Shown piece by piece: positions 1 to 5,466 of a stretch of DNA of 5,466 nucleotides. Every line of letters starts with the position of its first letter. The stretch's first letter is position 1. The notes below the pieces were generated by a model. It was not told where the DNA came from and did no database searches. It worked only from the letters and a program-made list of their open reading frames with translations. The position numbers and the translations under genes were made by a program. The stretch spans positions 1 to 5,466 of the forward strand of contig JAHFNF010000046.1 of NCBI GenBank assembly GCA_023267515.1, in the 5' to 3' direction. This DNA is from Candidatus Nomurabacteria bacterium. GTDB taxonomy: Bacteria; Patescibacteriota; Minisyncoccia; Phycocordibacterales; UBA9973.

Positions 1-261
1 ACAGCCGGCATCACCTTGCTTCATGGAGATATTTCAAAAATCGTAAAAGCGGTAACGCTTTCCAGGCTCACTATGCGAGGCATCAAACAAAATCTTTTCT
101 GGGCCTTCATTTACAATATCGTCGGCATTCCGCTTGCGACTGGTATCTTCTTTCCACTCTTCGGCTGGCTTCTTTCTCCTGTCTTCGCTGGCTTCGCCAT
201 GGCAATGTCCTCCGTATCGGTCGTCGGTAATTCGCTTCGTATTAAAAGTAAAAAATTATAA
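1..261 (+). CDS. copA: Cu(I)-exporting P1B-type ATPase CopA, C-terminal end (5' partial)
   Basis: The reading frame is open from base 1, so this is the last 86 residues of a gene that begins outside the window. It covers the end of the soluble ATP-binding region (the A-G-I-T-L stretch and G-D-I-S-K-I-V-K-A, residues 2-17) and the last two membrane helices. The first helix carries the Tyr-Asn pair (Y38, N39). The second carries A-M-A-M-S-S (M67, S71). In P1B-1 ATPases, Tyr-Asn in helix 7 and Met-x3-Ser in helix 8 complete the intramembrane Cu(I) site together with a CPC motif, which lies outside the window here. These residues point to Cu(I)/Ag(I) rather than Zn or Cd. The enzyme would export copper from the cytosol using ATP. 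A TTG at 16 could be mistaken for a start but is internal. The next gene follows after 17 bp on the same strand and is also copper-related. Confidence 0.93.
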   Translation, partial: TAGITLLHGDISKIVKAVTLSRLTMRGIKQNLFWAFIYNIVGIPLATGIFFPLFGWLLSPVFAGFAMAMSSVSVVGNSLRIKSKKL

Positions 262-278
262 ATCAATGCTTAAAACAT

Positions 279-1286
279 ATGCATAAATACAAATTTCACG
301 TAAAAGGTACCCACTGCGCATCATGTAAAATCCTAATTGAGGATGTTTTAGGGGAGCAAGATTTGGTAAAAAACGTCTACGTTAATTTAAGAAGAGAAAC
401 TGTAGACGTCAGTACCGAGTCGGAAAAAAGTGCAGAGGAATTAGCAAGGCTATTCACTGAAAAAATAAAACCCAACGGCTACACCCTTTCTGTAGAAAAA
501 TCTGCTAAAGAAAAACAAAACGGAGACATCATCTGGAAAGCAGTACCGATCGGGCTGGCTTTTTTGACGTTATTTTTTATACTGCAAAAGTCCGGGGTTT
601 TAAATATTGGTCTAGGAGGAAAGACAACACCAGCAACGAGCTTTATTATCGGACTTATCGCTTCGGTTTCTTCTTGCCTGGCCATAGTCGGGGGATTAGT
701 ACTTTCGCTTTCCGCTAAAATATCGCAAGATGAGGTAAGTGATAAAAAAACTTTTATCCTCTTCCACTCCGGCAGACTAGTGAGTTTCGCTGTTCTCGGC
801 GGAGTACTTGGACTTATAGGTAATGCTATCGGCATTAATTTCACTTTTACCGCGATACTAGGACTCGTCGCTTCTTTGGTGATGCTTATGCTCGGCTTGA
901 ATTTAGTGGGAGTATTTTCAAAAAATAAGCTGACCTTCTCTTCAGGGATTTTTAACTTTTTTAGGAAAATTGAGCACAAGACTTTGACCCCACTCATCAT
1001 CGGCTTTGCCACTTTTTTCTTGCCTTGTGGATTTACTCAGTCAATGCAGGTGGCGGCTGTCTCAAGCGGATCTTTTTCTTCGGGACTTTTGATTATGTTA
1101 GCTTTTGCGCTCGGGACTTTGCCGATGCTTCTAGCTCTTTCTTTCGGGGCTTCTTCTTTCGCTCATAGCAAGTATGCGCCTCTTTTCTTTAAATCGGCAG
1201 GAGTGGTAGTGGTCGGGCTTGGATTATTCGCTCTTTTGGCTGGACTCGTTGGGCTCGGTATTATCAATCCTATTTTCAATATATAA
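279..1286 (+). CDS. HMA domain fused to DsbD/TauE-SafE-like membrane protein (copper handling)
   Basis: Protein of 335 residues. Residues 1-72 form a heavy-metal-associated (HMA) domain with the metal-binding loop G-T-H-C-A-S-C (C13, C16), as in copper chaperones and CopA N-termini. After a charged linker come about seven hydrophobic helices (roughly 85-330) resembling the DsbD_2 / sulfite-exporter TauE/SafE-like family (the UreH-like transmembrane region). Two conserved-looking Cys lie in the membrane part: C133 in S-V-S-S-C-L-A and C250 in F-F-L-P-C-G, followed by Q-S-M-Q and the A-L-G-T-L-P motif typical of this family. Its position between copA and a cupredoxin suggests copper export or delivery across the membrane. 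Thiol-disulfide transfer through C133/C250, by analogy with DsbD/CcdA, is the alternative. The substrate is inferred. The ATG at 279 is the first start after the copA stop and leaves the HMA domain intact; no Shine-Dalgarno sequence precedes it. Confidence 0.88.
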   Translation: MHKYKFHVKGTHCASCKILIEDVLGEQDLVKNVYVNLRRETVDVSTESEKSAEELARLFTEKIKPNGYTLSVEKSAKEKQNGDIIWKAVPIGLAFLTLFFILQKSGVLNIGLGGKTTPATSFIIGLIASVSSCLAIVGGLVLSLSAKISQDEVSDKKTFILFHSGRLVSFAVLGGVLGLIGNAIGINFTFTAILGLVASLVMLMLGLNLVGVFSKNKLTFSSGIFNFFRKIEHKTLTPLIIGFATFFLPCGFTQSMQVAAVSSGSFSSGLLIMLAFALGTLPMLLALSFGASSFAHSKYAPLFFKSAGVVVVGLGLFALLAGLVGLGIINPIFNI

Positions 1287-1288
1287 CT

Positions 1289-1666
1289 ATGACTAAAGTT
1301 TTATCTGTTATTATCACTATCGGGCTTGTAGTAGTAATGGCTATTGTTTTTACCAACAAGCCTAGTGAAAAAGTTGCGGACAATGTTTCAATCAGGGACG
1401 GTATACAATACATTACCATCAACGCCGTAGGTGGATATTCTCCAAAAGAGTCATTTGCGGAGGCTGGTATTCCTACAAAACTAATTATGAAGACAAACGG
1501 CGCATTTGATTGTTCCGCATCATTAGTGATCCACTCTATTAATTATCAAAAGGTTTTGCCACAAACTGGTGAGACAGAAATAGATCTTGGCACACCAAAG
1601 GCTGGTGAGCCTCTAAAAGGTGTTTGCGGGATGGGAATGTATAGCTTCCAAATTAATTTCAGCTAG
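1289..1666 (+). CDS. Membrane-anchored cupredoxin-like copper-binding protein
   Basis: Protein of 125 residues. Residues 4-22 form a hydrophobic N-terminal segment, an uncleaved anchor or signal peptide with no lipobox Cys, so the rest faces outside. Residues about 38-124 look like a small cupredoxin beta-sandwich, containing G-Y-S-P, a Gly-I-P-T-K-L turn, F-D-C-S-A-S-L and the terminal C-G-M-G-M-Y-S-F motif. Candidate ligands are C75, C113, M115 and M117, with H82 nearby. No His follows C113, so the usual type 1 blue-copper set (His-Cys-His-Met) is not evident. A Cys/Met set suits Cu(I) binding or hand-off better than electron transfer. It starts 2 bp after the HMA/TauE-SafE gene, so the two are surely co-transcribed. 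From memory, related domains are often fused to the C-terminus of that membrane protein; here they are separate genes. No Shine-Dalgarno sequence is visible. Confidence 0.82.
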   Translation: MTKVLSVIITIGLVVVMAIVFTNKPSEKVADNVSIRDGIQYITINAVGGYSPKESFAEAGIPTKLIMKTNGAFDCSASLVIHSINYQKVLPQTGETEIDLGTPKAGEPLKGVCGMGMYSFQINFS

Positions 1667-1668
1667 GT

Positions 1669-1968
1669 TTATCCCCTGGAAAGCTTATATAATATTCGGC
1701 AAGGTTCCACGATGCGGGGATCTACAATATTGTAATAGGCGTTCAAGCCTTTTCGGTGCACTCGTACGAGGCGGGCGTGACGAAGTAGCGCTAAATGTTG
1801 AGAGACATTTGCTTTGTTTATGCCGAGTTCTTTTACTAATTCCTCCACTGGCATTTCTTGTTCGCGAAGTAAATTCAAGATCTCCAATCTTTTTGGGTTG
1901 GCTAGTATTTTATAAGTGACAGCATTGTCTTCATAAGCGGTTCTAGGGAGCGGTCTTTTTATCTTCAT
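1669..1968 (-). CDS. ArsR/SmtB-family winged-helix transcriptional repressor
   Basis: Protein of 99 residues, a normal length for single-domain ArsR regulators. Features in order: the A-N-P-K-R-L-E-I-L-N-L-L helix (23-34), helix-turn-helix at about 40-64 with recognition helix N-K-A-N-V-S-Q-H-L-A-L-L-R, then a beta-wing at 66-82 (V-R-V-H-R-K-G-L-N-A-Y-Y). The ELCxCD metal site of alpha-3 is absent; that place reads E-E-L-V-K-E-L-G. The alpha-5 Asp/His set is not evident either. The only Cys is C90 in D-P-R-I-V-E-P-C. The inducer is therefore not predictable; a metal, a thiol or sulfur signal, or no ligand are all possible. It very likely represses its own promoter through the inverted repeat just upstream (1984-2005). 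Lying convergent to and 2 bp from the copper operon makes that operon a plausible second target, but this is inference; the operon's promoter is outside the window. Confidence 0.9.
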   Translation of the reverse strand: MKIKRPLPRTAYEDNAVTYKILANPKRLEILNLLREQEMPVEELVKELGINKANVSQHLALLRHARLVRVHRKGLNAYYNIVDPRIVEPCRILYKLSRG

Positions 1969-1974
1969 AGTTAA

Positions 1975-2002
1975 AGTATAACGTAGTTGCAGATAATTGC
2001 AA
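1975..2002 (-). promoter_or_regulatory. Predicted sigma70-type promoter of the ArsR gene; leaderless transcript expected
   Basis: On the minus strand, TATACT (1980-1975) is a good -10 box and TTGCAA (2002-1997) is an acceptable -35 box, with a 16-bp spacer. Only 6 bp separate the -10 box from the ATG at 1968-1966, which places the expected transcription start on the A of the ATG. The mRNA would then have no 5' leader, consistent with the lack of a Shine-Dalgarno sequence. The -35 box and much of the spacer lie inside the inverted repeat 1984-2005, so a bound repressor would block polymerase. The call rests on consensus match and spacing only. Confidence 0.6.
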
Positions 2003-2005
2003 CTA
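1984..2005. promoter_or_regulatory. Inverted repeat, probable ArsR operator
   Basis: Two perfect 8-bp arms, TAGTTGCA (1984-1991) and TGCAACTA (1998-2005), flank the 6-bp spacer GATAAT. Symmetry and size suit a dimeric winged-helix repressor such as ArsR, whose operators are typically imperfect inverted repeats over the promoter. The site covers the -35 box and part of the spacer of the predicted ArsR promoter and ends exactly on the TAG stop codon of the DUF4430 gene (2005-2003). No second full copy was seen in the window. Confidence 0.65.
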
Positions 2006-2926
2006 GTTTTGTTTGTAAAAAAGCCGTAATCCGATTATACCTGCGATAAGCGCCACAGCGATAGTAATATAAGGGAGTCTTATAGGAGCATTTTCTCCTG
2101 CATTTGCCAGAAGGTTGTTTTCTACTTTTGACGTAAGCGGTGCCTCGGCTGGGGGAGCGGTAATTTTTATTGCTTCTATTGAAGCTACTTTTCTCTCTTC
2201 CTTTTTAGTAATAATTTTTATCGGAACCGGATCAACTGGCTTTATTTCAAGGATTGCTCCCGTGCTCTCTTCTGTTTTAACCTCTTCATTTAACGGTTCT
2301 TCTTGAACAATAGGTTCTATCCATCTTCCCCCAGTGCTACTTCTTTTCTTTTGCTGTGGAGGGGGAGTTGGTTCTTCGTCTATGGCTCCTCCACTATCTC
2401 CCAAAAAAGAGCTAAAATAAACTCTTACAGTGTCTCCGTCCTTGAGAATAAAATTATCCATTCCGACAGATGGGGATTCCCCATTCACTTCATAAACCCA
2501 GTTGTCGCATTTTTCCTCGCCTTGGAATAAAATGCATCGGAGATATAAGGCACTAAAAGACGGATAATAAATTAGGTCAGTAATCGAGAAGTTATCTTCT
2601 TTTTGGTCTAACAAATACAAAGCTGAAAGGACACTTTTTACACTTACTGAATGACTCTCTCCGCTTGAATCCAGTATGTTTATTGATTCTTCTTCCGAAA
2701 GAGCAGTGTTTGGAAAATCCAGCTTGTTTTCTCCGTCTGAAATCTGTATATTCACAAAATTATTTTGTACCTCCACATCAACTGGTGGAGGATTCTCTAC
2801 TGAAGCAGGGTCTTCAGGAAGAGGCACGGGCTCTTCCTGCGCAAAAGTTAAGCTAGGAATAAAAAGCGAGAGGGCGATAAGTGTGATTGCTATTTGAAAA
2901 TAAAATTCTTTTTTTATTGTTTTCAT
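2003..2926 (-). CDS. Secreted, membrane-anchored DUF4430 (transcobalamin C-terminal-like) protein; candidate B12-binding surface protein
   Basis: Protein of 307 residues. A signal peptide (K-rich start, hydrophobic 11-26, likely cleavage after T-F-A at 29) leads into an acidic Pro-rich stretch (31-53). Residues about 57-172 match the DUF4430 / transcobalamin-like C-terminal domain. Its hallmark is C-D-N-W-V-Y-E-V-N-G-E-S-P-S-V-G (140-155) followed by L-K-D-G-D-T-V-R-V-Y (161-170). Cysteines 131 and 140 could form a disulfide outside the cell. A Pro/Glu/Lys-rich stalk follows (about 178-283), then a C-terminal membrane helix (about 284-303) and a short basic tail. In animal transcobalamin and intrinsic factor this domain forms one face of the B12 site; many bacterial members are uncharacterised. 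The gene starts 5 bp after cobO in the nrdJ-cobO operon, which makes cobalamin capture at the cell surface the best guess. Generic adhesion or binding of another ligand remains possible. No Shine-Dalgarno sequence is present. Confidence 0.83.
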   Translation of the reverse strand: MKTIKKEFYFQIAITLIALSLFIPSLTFAQEEPVPLPEDPASVENPPPVDVEVQNNFVNIQISDGENKLDFPNTALSEEESINILDSSGESHSVSVKSVLSALYLLDQKEDNFSITDLIYYPSFSALYLRCILFQGEEKCDNWVYEVNGESPSVGMDNFILKDGDTVRVYFSSFLGDSGGAIDEEPTPPPQQKKRSSTGGRWIEPIVQEEPLNEEVKTEESTGAILEIKPVDPVPIKIITKKEERKVASIEAIKITAPPAEAPLTSKVENNLLANAGENAPIRLPYITIAVALIAGIIGLRLFYKQN

Positions 2927-2931
2927 AAAGT

Positions 2932-3453
2932 TTAAAAATCAAGTCCTTTTGTCGCCACCTCGCCCTTTTTGAAAGGGTGTTTCAGGCCACGCATTTCGGT
3001 GACTAATCCAGCTCGCGCGATTATTTCCTGTGGCGCGTCTCGCCCGGTGGTAATAATGTGCTCTACTTTATCCTTGGCATAATCCAGAAAGGCTATTACG
3101 TAAGAAAGTGGTATTAATCCGAGGGTGATGGCATTGTGCAGCTCGTCTAAAATAAGCAGATGATATTTTCCCCCGGCAATTTCTTTTCTAGTGATTACAA
3201 AACCCTCTTCTGCTGCTTTTTTATGCTCTCCTAAGGGCAGGGTGTCACCCAAAATACCGACAAATCCTTTACCAGTTCTTATAATCTTAAAATCAGGGGC
3301 AAGACGCTCTACGGATTTGTGTTCACCGGATTCCCAAGGACCTTTGATAAACTGCACCATAAGTGCCTGCTTGCCTGCACCTAAAAGCCTTAAAGCATTA
3401 CCGAGCGCGGCAGTTGTTTTTCCTTTTCCATTGCCAGTAAATACTAATAACAT
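2932..3453 (-). CDS. cobO: Cob(I)alamin/corrinoid adenosyltransferase (CobO/BtuR family)
   Basis: Protein of 173 residues that transfers the adenosyl group of ATP to cob(I)alamin (or cob(I)yrinate diamide), giving the coenzyme form. The P-loop T-G-N-G-K-G-K-T-T sits at residues 6-14, Q-F-I-K-G at 34-38, Walker B L-L-I-L-D-E-L-H-N-A at 99-108, T-G-R-D-A-P at 136-141 and K-H-P-F near 158-161. The C-terminus A-T-K-G-L-D-F resembles the usual A-x-K-G-I-E-F ending, so the protein is full length. I chose the ATG at 3453-3451, 1 bp after the nrdJ stop (TAATATG), because the P-loop then begins at residue 6 as in many relatives. A GTG at 3480 would add nine residues and overlap nrdJ. With no corrin-ring synthesis genes nearby, its likely role is salvage of imported cobalamin for the class II reductase upstream in the same operon. 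Confidence 0.93.
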   Translation of the reverse strand: MLLVFTGNGKGKTTAALGNALRLLGAGKQALMVQFIKGPWESGEHKSVERLAPDFKIIRTGKGFVGILGDTLPLGEHKKAAEEGFVITRKEIAGGKYHLLILDELHNAITLGLIPLSYVIAFLDYAKDKVEHIITTGRDAPQEIIARAGLVTEMRGLKHPFKKGEVATKGLDF

Positions 3454-3454
3454 A

Positions 3455-5466
3455 TTATATTTCGCATACGCCCGCGACACAGGCCAGCTCTTTTTTTACT
3501 TCAGTCTCATCTTCTGTCTCATAAGTGACAATTTTAGAGAAATCTAAATTAACTAAACGTTTTTGCATTTCTTCGTATTTTTCGCGGGTGATTGTTTCAT
3601 AAGGAGCGAGTTGATAGACGTGGTTTGAGCGGGGGAGAAAGGAAAGTCCGCCGACTAGGTTCCAGTTTTCATATACCCAATGGGCGACCTTTAGCCACTC
3701 GTCATCGGCGACCGAAATAGTGACGGATGGATTGTGTTCGGTAAAATGTTTTTTCACTATTTTCCAGTGTTCAAGCTGAGCAATTGCATCTAAATCTTCG
3801 CGGGTAATCGCGCTCTCTGGTGCCTTCACTGGGAATTCCAACACAAAGGTAGTTGCATTTTCCTCACTCTGCCCGACTTCTGGAAAGTAGGGAACGCCTT
3901 GGTCTTTGAGCATTTTGAAAAGCGTATCAGTAGCAGAAATACGAATTCGGCGGATATAGTACGGTGCATGGCGTGGGTGCATACCAGAAGCGCAGTCTAC
4001 AGTCTGTGACACGGTACCAGAAGGCTTGACGCAAGTAATGCAGGTGGAAGGATTGATGCCAAAACGTTTTGCATATTTTTTGTTTGTCTCAATAGCAACA
4101 GCTCTCATTTTCTCCAAGATTTTTGGGTCACGCACTTTTTGGCAATCCCACTGCCCGGTAATAGATACGCCGAGCAATCTTTCTTGTTCGCAATTTTTTT
4201 TCCATTCTTTTGAAAGATAGGGGAAATAAGTGAGAGAGGATTGGTAAGTGCCCAAGATAGTTGCAATGCGAACTTTTTTTAGCAAACTTTCCTCTGTATC
4301 ATCCGCTCTCGCGACTATTTCTGATAGATTACAAAATTGTTTTGATTGCAAAATAATTTCTCCACAAGGATTGGTGCCCCAGGCAGGGAAGTCATTATTT
4401 TTCCATTGTTTCAATCGGCGCGCCGGCAGGGTGTCCGCTAAACCTCCACGATTAAATATTCCTCGCTCACCGGAACCTGATTTTACGAGCGCGGTCCACT
4501 CATCCAGAAAATCTGTCGTTGAAGGTTTTACCTCATACACAGCCGAATTATTCGCAAGCATTCGCTGTCCTTCGGAGATATAAAATTGTCCCTTTTTAGA
4601 GTCCCGGATCGCTTCGTCATCTAGGTCTGAAAGGGAAATCATTGCGCTCCGGCGTACACCACCAGCCACTACGCATTCACCTATTTTGCACATTATGTCA
4701 TGTGCATCCAGATTGGTGAGATGGCGCCCCTGCCTAGCCAGGATGCGCTCCCTAGTAAAGGTCAAAAGGGAACGGAGAGGCTCCGGTCCAGAGCTTTTTC
4801 CACCCATTATCTTGAGGCGGGAGCCAGCTGGACGAATATGGGAGTAATCAAAAATAACGTCCAGGCCGTCAAACCAGCTTTTCATCCCAAAAGACAAGGC
4901 GTCTGCCCATCCTTCCTTACTATCTGGGATTACATAGTTTAAAAATACTCCGCCAGTCTGTTTCTTTATTTGTGGCAAGGCTTGGATATTCTGGCTTTCA
5001 GCGGACCAGCCTACACCTGTGCCGCACATAGAGATATACATAATTTCGGCAAAATCCTGGAAGCATTTAGGGGCGACGTAAGAGCAGTTGTAAGCGCAGA
5101 CATTAGTGCGGTGAGCGGCGCGGCCGGCAAATTGGAGTAATCGCATAGAAGGCATCGCTTCTTGATTTAAAATAGCTTCACGGATTTCATCGTATTCTCC
5201 ATCAGTGAGTTTTCCATTAATATTCTCACGCATAAAAATCATATAGCGGTCTATCGTCTCAATCCAAGTTTCGCGACGGTCCTCCTCTGGTATCCAGCGG
5301 GCGTAGGTGCGGTAGTAAACAAATTCCGCGAGCGGATTCCTAAAATATTTCTTACTGTCAGAGACGAGTTGTTTAACATGTTCGGGTACAAAGCCGACTT
5401 TTTGCCGTACTAGTGAGCGTTCTTTTCTGTATAAAATATATGCCTTGGCAACGCCCGCAAATCCAA
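3455..5466 (-). CDS. nrdJ: Adenosylcobalamin-dependent (class II) ribonucleotide reductase, 5' partial
   Basis: The frame stays open to the window edge, giving 669 visible C-terminal residues. The first in-window ATG (5242) is internal, since homologous sequence continues upstream. Residues about 7-13 (A-K-A-Y-I-L-Y-R) look like the end of an ATP-cone or linker. The catalytic barrel follows: V-C-A-Y-N-C near C123/C127 (one half of the reducible pair), then N-P-C-G-E at N365, C367, E369 (the radical Cys with its Asn and Glu), and F-C-N-L with C378 (the other half). The C378 spacing of +11 from the radical Cys equals C408/C419 of Lactobacillus leichmannii RTPR. The tail A-C-V-A-G-V-C (C662, C667) is the C-x4-C pair that re-reduces the active site, as C731/C736 there. 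It makes deoxyribonucleotides, probably from triphosphates, using a 5'-deoxyadenosyl radical from B12, without oxygen dependence. The operon promoter and any cobalamin riboswitch would lie outside the window. Confidence 0.95.
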   Translation of the reverse strand, partial: GFAGVAKAYILYRKERSLVRQKVGFVPEHVKQLVSDSKKYFRNPLAEFVYYRTYARWIPEEDRRETWIETIDRYMIFMRENINGKLTDGEYDEIREAILNQEAMPSMRLLQFAGRAAHRTNVCAYNCSYVAPKCFQDFAEIMYISMCGTGVGWSAESQNIQALPQIKKQTGGVFLNYVIPDSKEGWADALSFGMKSWFDGLDVIFDYSHIRPAGSRLKIMGGKSSGPEPLRSLLTFTRERILARQGRHLTNLDAHDIMCKIGECVVAGGVRRSAMISLSDLDDEAIRDSKKGQFYISEGQRMLANNSAVYEVKPSTTDFLDEWTALVKSGSGERGIFNRGGLADTLPARRLKQWKNNDFPAWGTNPCGEIILQSKQFCNLSEIVARADDTEESLLKKVRIATILGTYQSSLTYFPYLSKEWKKNCEQERLLGVSITGQWDCQKVRDPKILEKMRAVAIETNKKYAKRFGINPSTCITCVKPSGTVSQTVDCASGMHPRHAPYYIRRIRISATDTLFKMLKDQGVPYFPEVGQSEENATTFVLEFPVKAPESAITREDLDAIAQLEHWKIVKKHFTEHNPSVTISVADDEWLKVAHWVYENWNLVGGLSFLPRSNHVYQLAPYETITREKYEEMQKRLVNLDFSKIVTYETEDETEVKKELACVAGVCEI

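Noticed and set aside
234..262. Possible promoter before the HMA/TauE-SafE gene (TATAAA near 257)
   Set aside because: No convincing -35 box at 16-18 bp, and the A/T-rich stretch encodes the Lys-rich copA tail; co-transcription from copA is more likely.
479..1012. 177-codon open frame on the minus strand inside the HMA/TauE-SafE gene
   Set aside because: It lies wholly antisense to a gene with clear domain motifs, shows no recognisable domain, and reads as low-complexity Ser/Pro/Lys sequence typical of a shadow frame.
1672..1722. Distant complementary bases (TCCCC ... GGGGA) after the cupredoxin stop as a terminator
   Set aside because: The arms are short and far apart, and no T-run follows.
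2050..2078. Possible sortase signal at the C-terminus of the DUF4430 protein (L-P-Y-I-T before the hydrophobic helix and basic tail)
   Set aside because: The order hydrophobic segment then basic tail fits, but the motif is not LPxTG and sits at the very edge of the helix; a plain membrane anchor is simpler.
3454..3480. Upstream GTG start for cobO giving nine extra residues
   Set aside because: It would overlap the conserved C-x4-C tail of nrdJ by 26 bp; the ATG at 3453 directly follows the nrdJ stop and puts the P-loop at the usual distance. Not fully excluded, as some CobO proteins have longer N-termini.
3850..4265. Two extra TAGTTGCA half-sites inside nrdJ (3850-3857 and 4258-4265)
   Set aside because: Neither has the matching second arm at the right distance, and both fall on codons for Ala-Thr pairs, so chance and codon use explain them.
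5240..5242. ATG as the true start of nrdJ
   Set aside because: The same frame continues open to the window edge with plausible reductase sequence (A-K-A-Y-I-L-Y-R and onward), so the ATG is internal.

Overview
The window most likely comes from a small-genome, B12-scavenging bacterium of the Candidate Phyla Radiation (Patescibacteria). I infer this from the combination of an HMA-TauE/SafE-like copper module, a monomeric class II ribonucleotide reductase, very tight gene packing and start codons without Shine-Dalgarno sequences. No rRNA or other phylogenetic marker is present, so the assignment is tentative. The code reads as standard. Seven stops are visible (five TAA, two TAG, no TGA), and no in-frame TGA is needed inside any gene.

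Plus strand, 1-1666: copper-handling operon. It holds the C-terminal end of a Cu(I)-exporting P1B-ATPase (copA), then a fusion of a cytosolic heavy-metal-associated (HMA) domain to a DsbD/TauE-SafE-like membrane domain, and 2 bp later a membrane-anchored cupredoxin-like protein. Together they suggest a cytosol-to-surface copper relay: HMA chaperone, membrane transport, and extracytoplasmic thiol/thioether capture.

Minus strand, 5466-2003: cobalamin (B12) operon in the order nrdJ - cobO - DUF4430 protein, with gaps of 1 and 5 bp. The nrdJ gene encodes an adenosylcobalamin-dependent ribonucleotide reductase and its 5' end lies outside the window. The cobO gene encodes the enzyme that makes adenosylcobalamin. 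The third gene encodes a secreted, membrane-anchored protein with a transcobalamin-like C-terminal domain, so it is a good candidate for a surface B12-binding protein supplying the other two.

Minus strand, 1968-1669: a small ArsR-family repressor. Its promoter lies in the 34 bp after the DUF4430 gene and overlaps a perfect 8-bp inverted repeat, probably its own operator. The spacing predicts a leaderless mRNA. The repressor gene ends 2 bp from the cupredoxin gene in convergent orientation. Almost no DNA is non-coding: the largest gap is 34 bp and no stretch over 300 bp lacks a gene.
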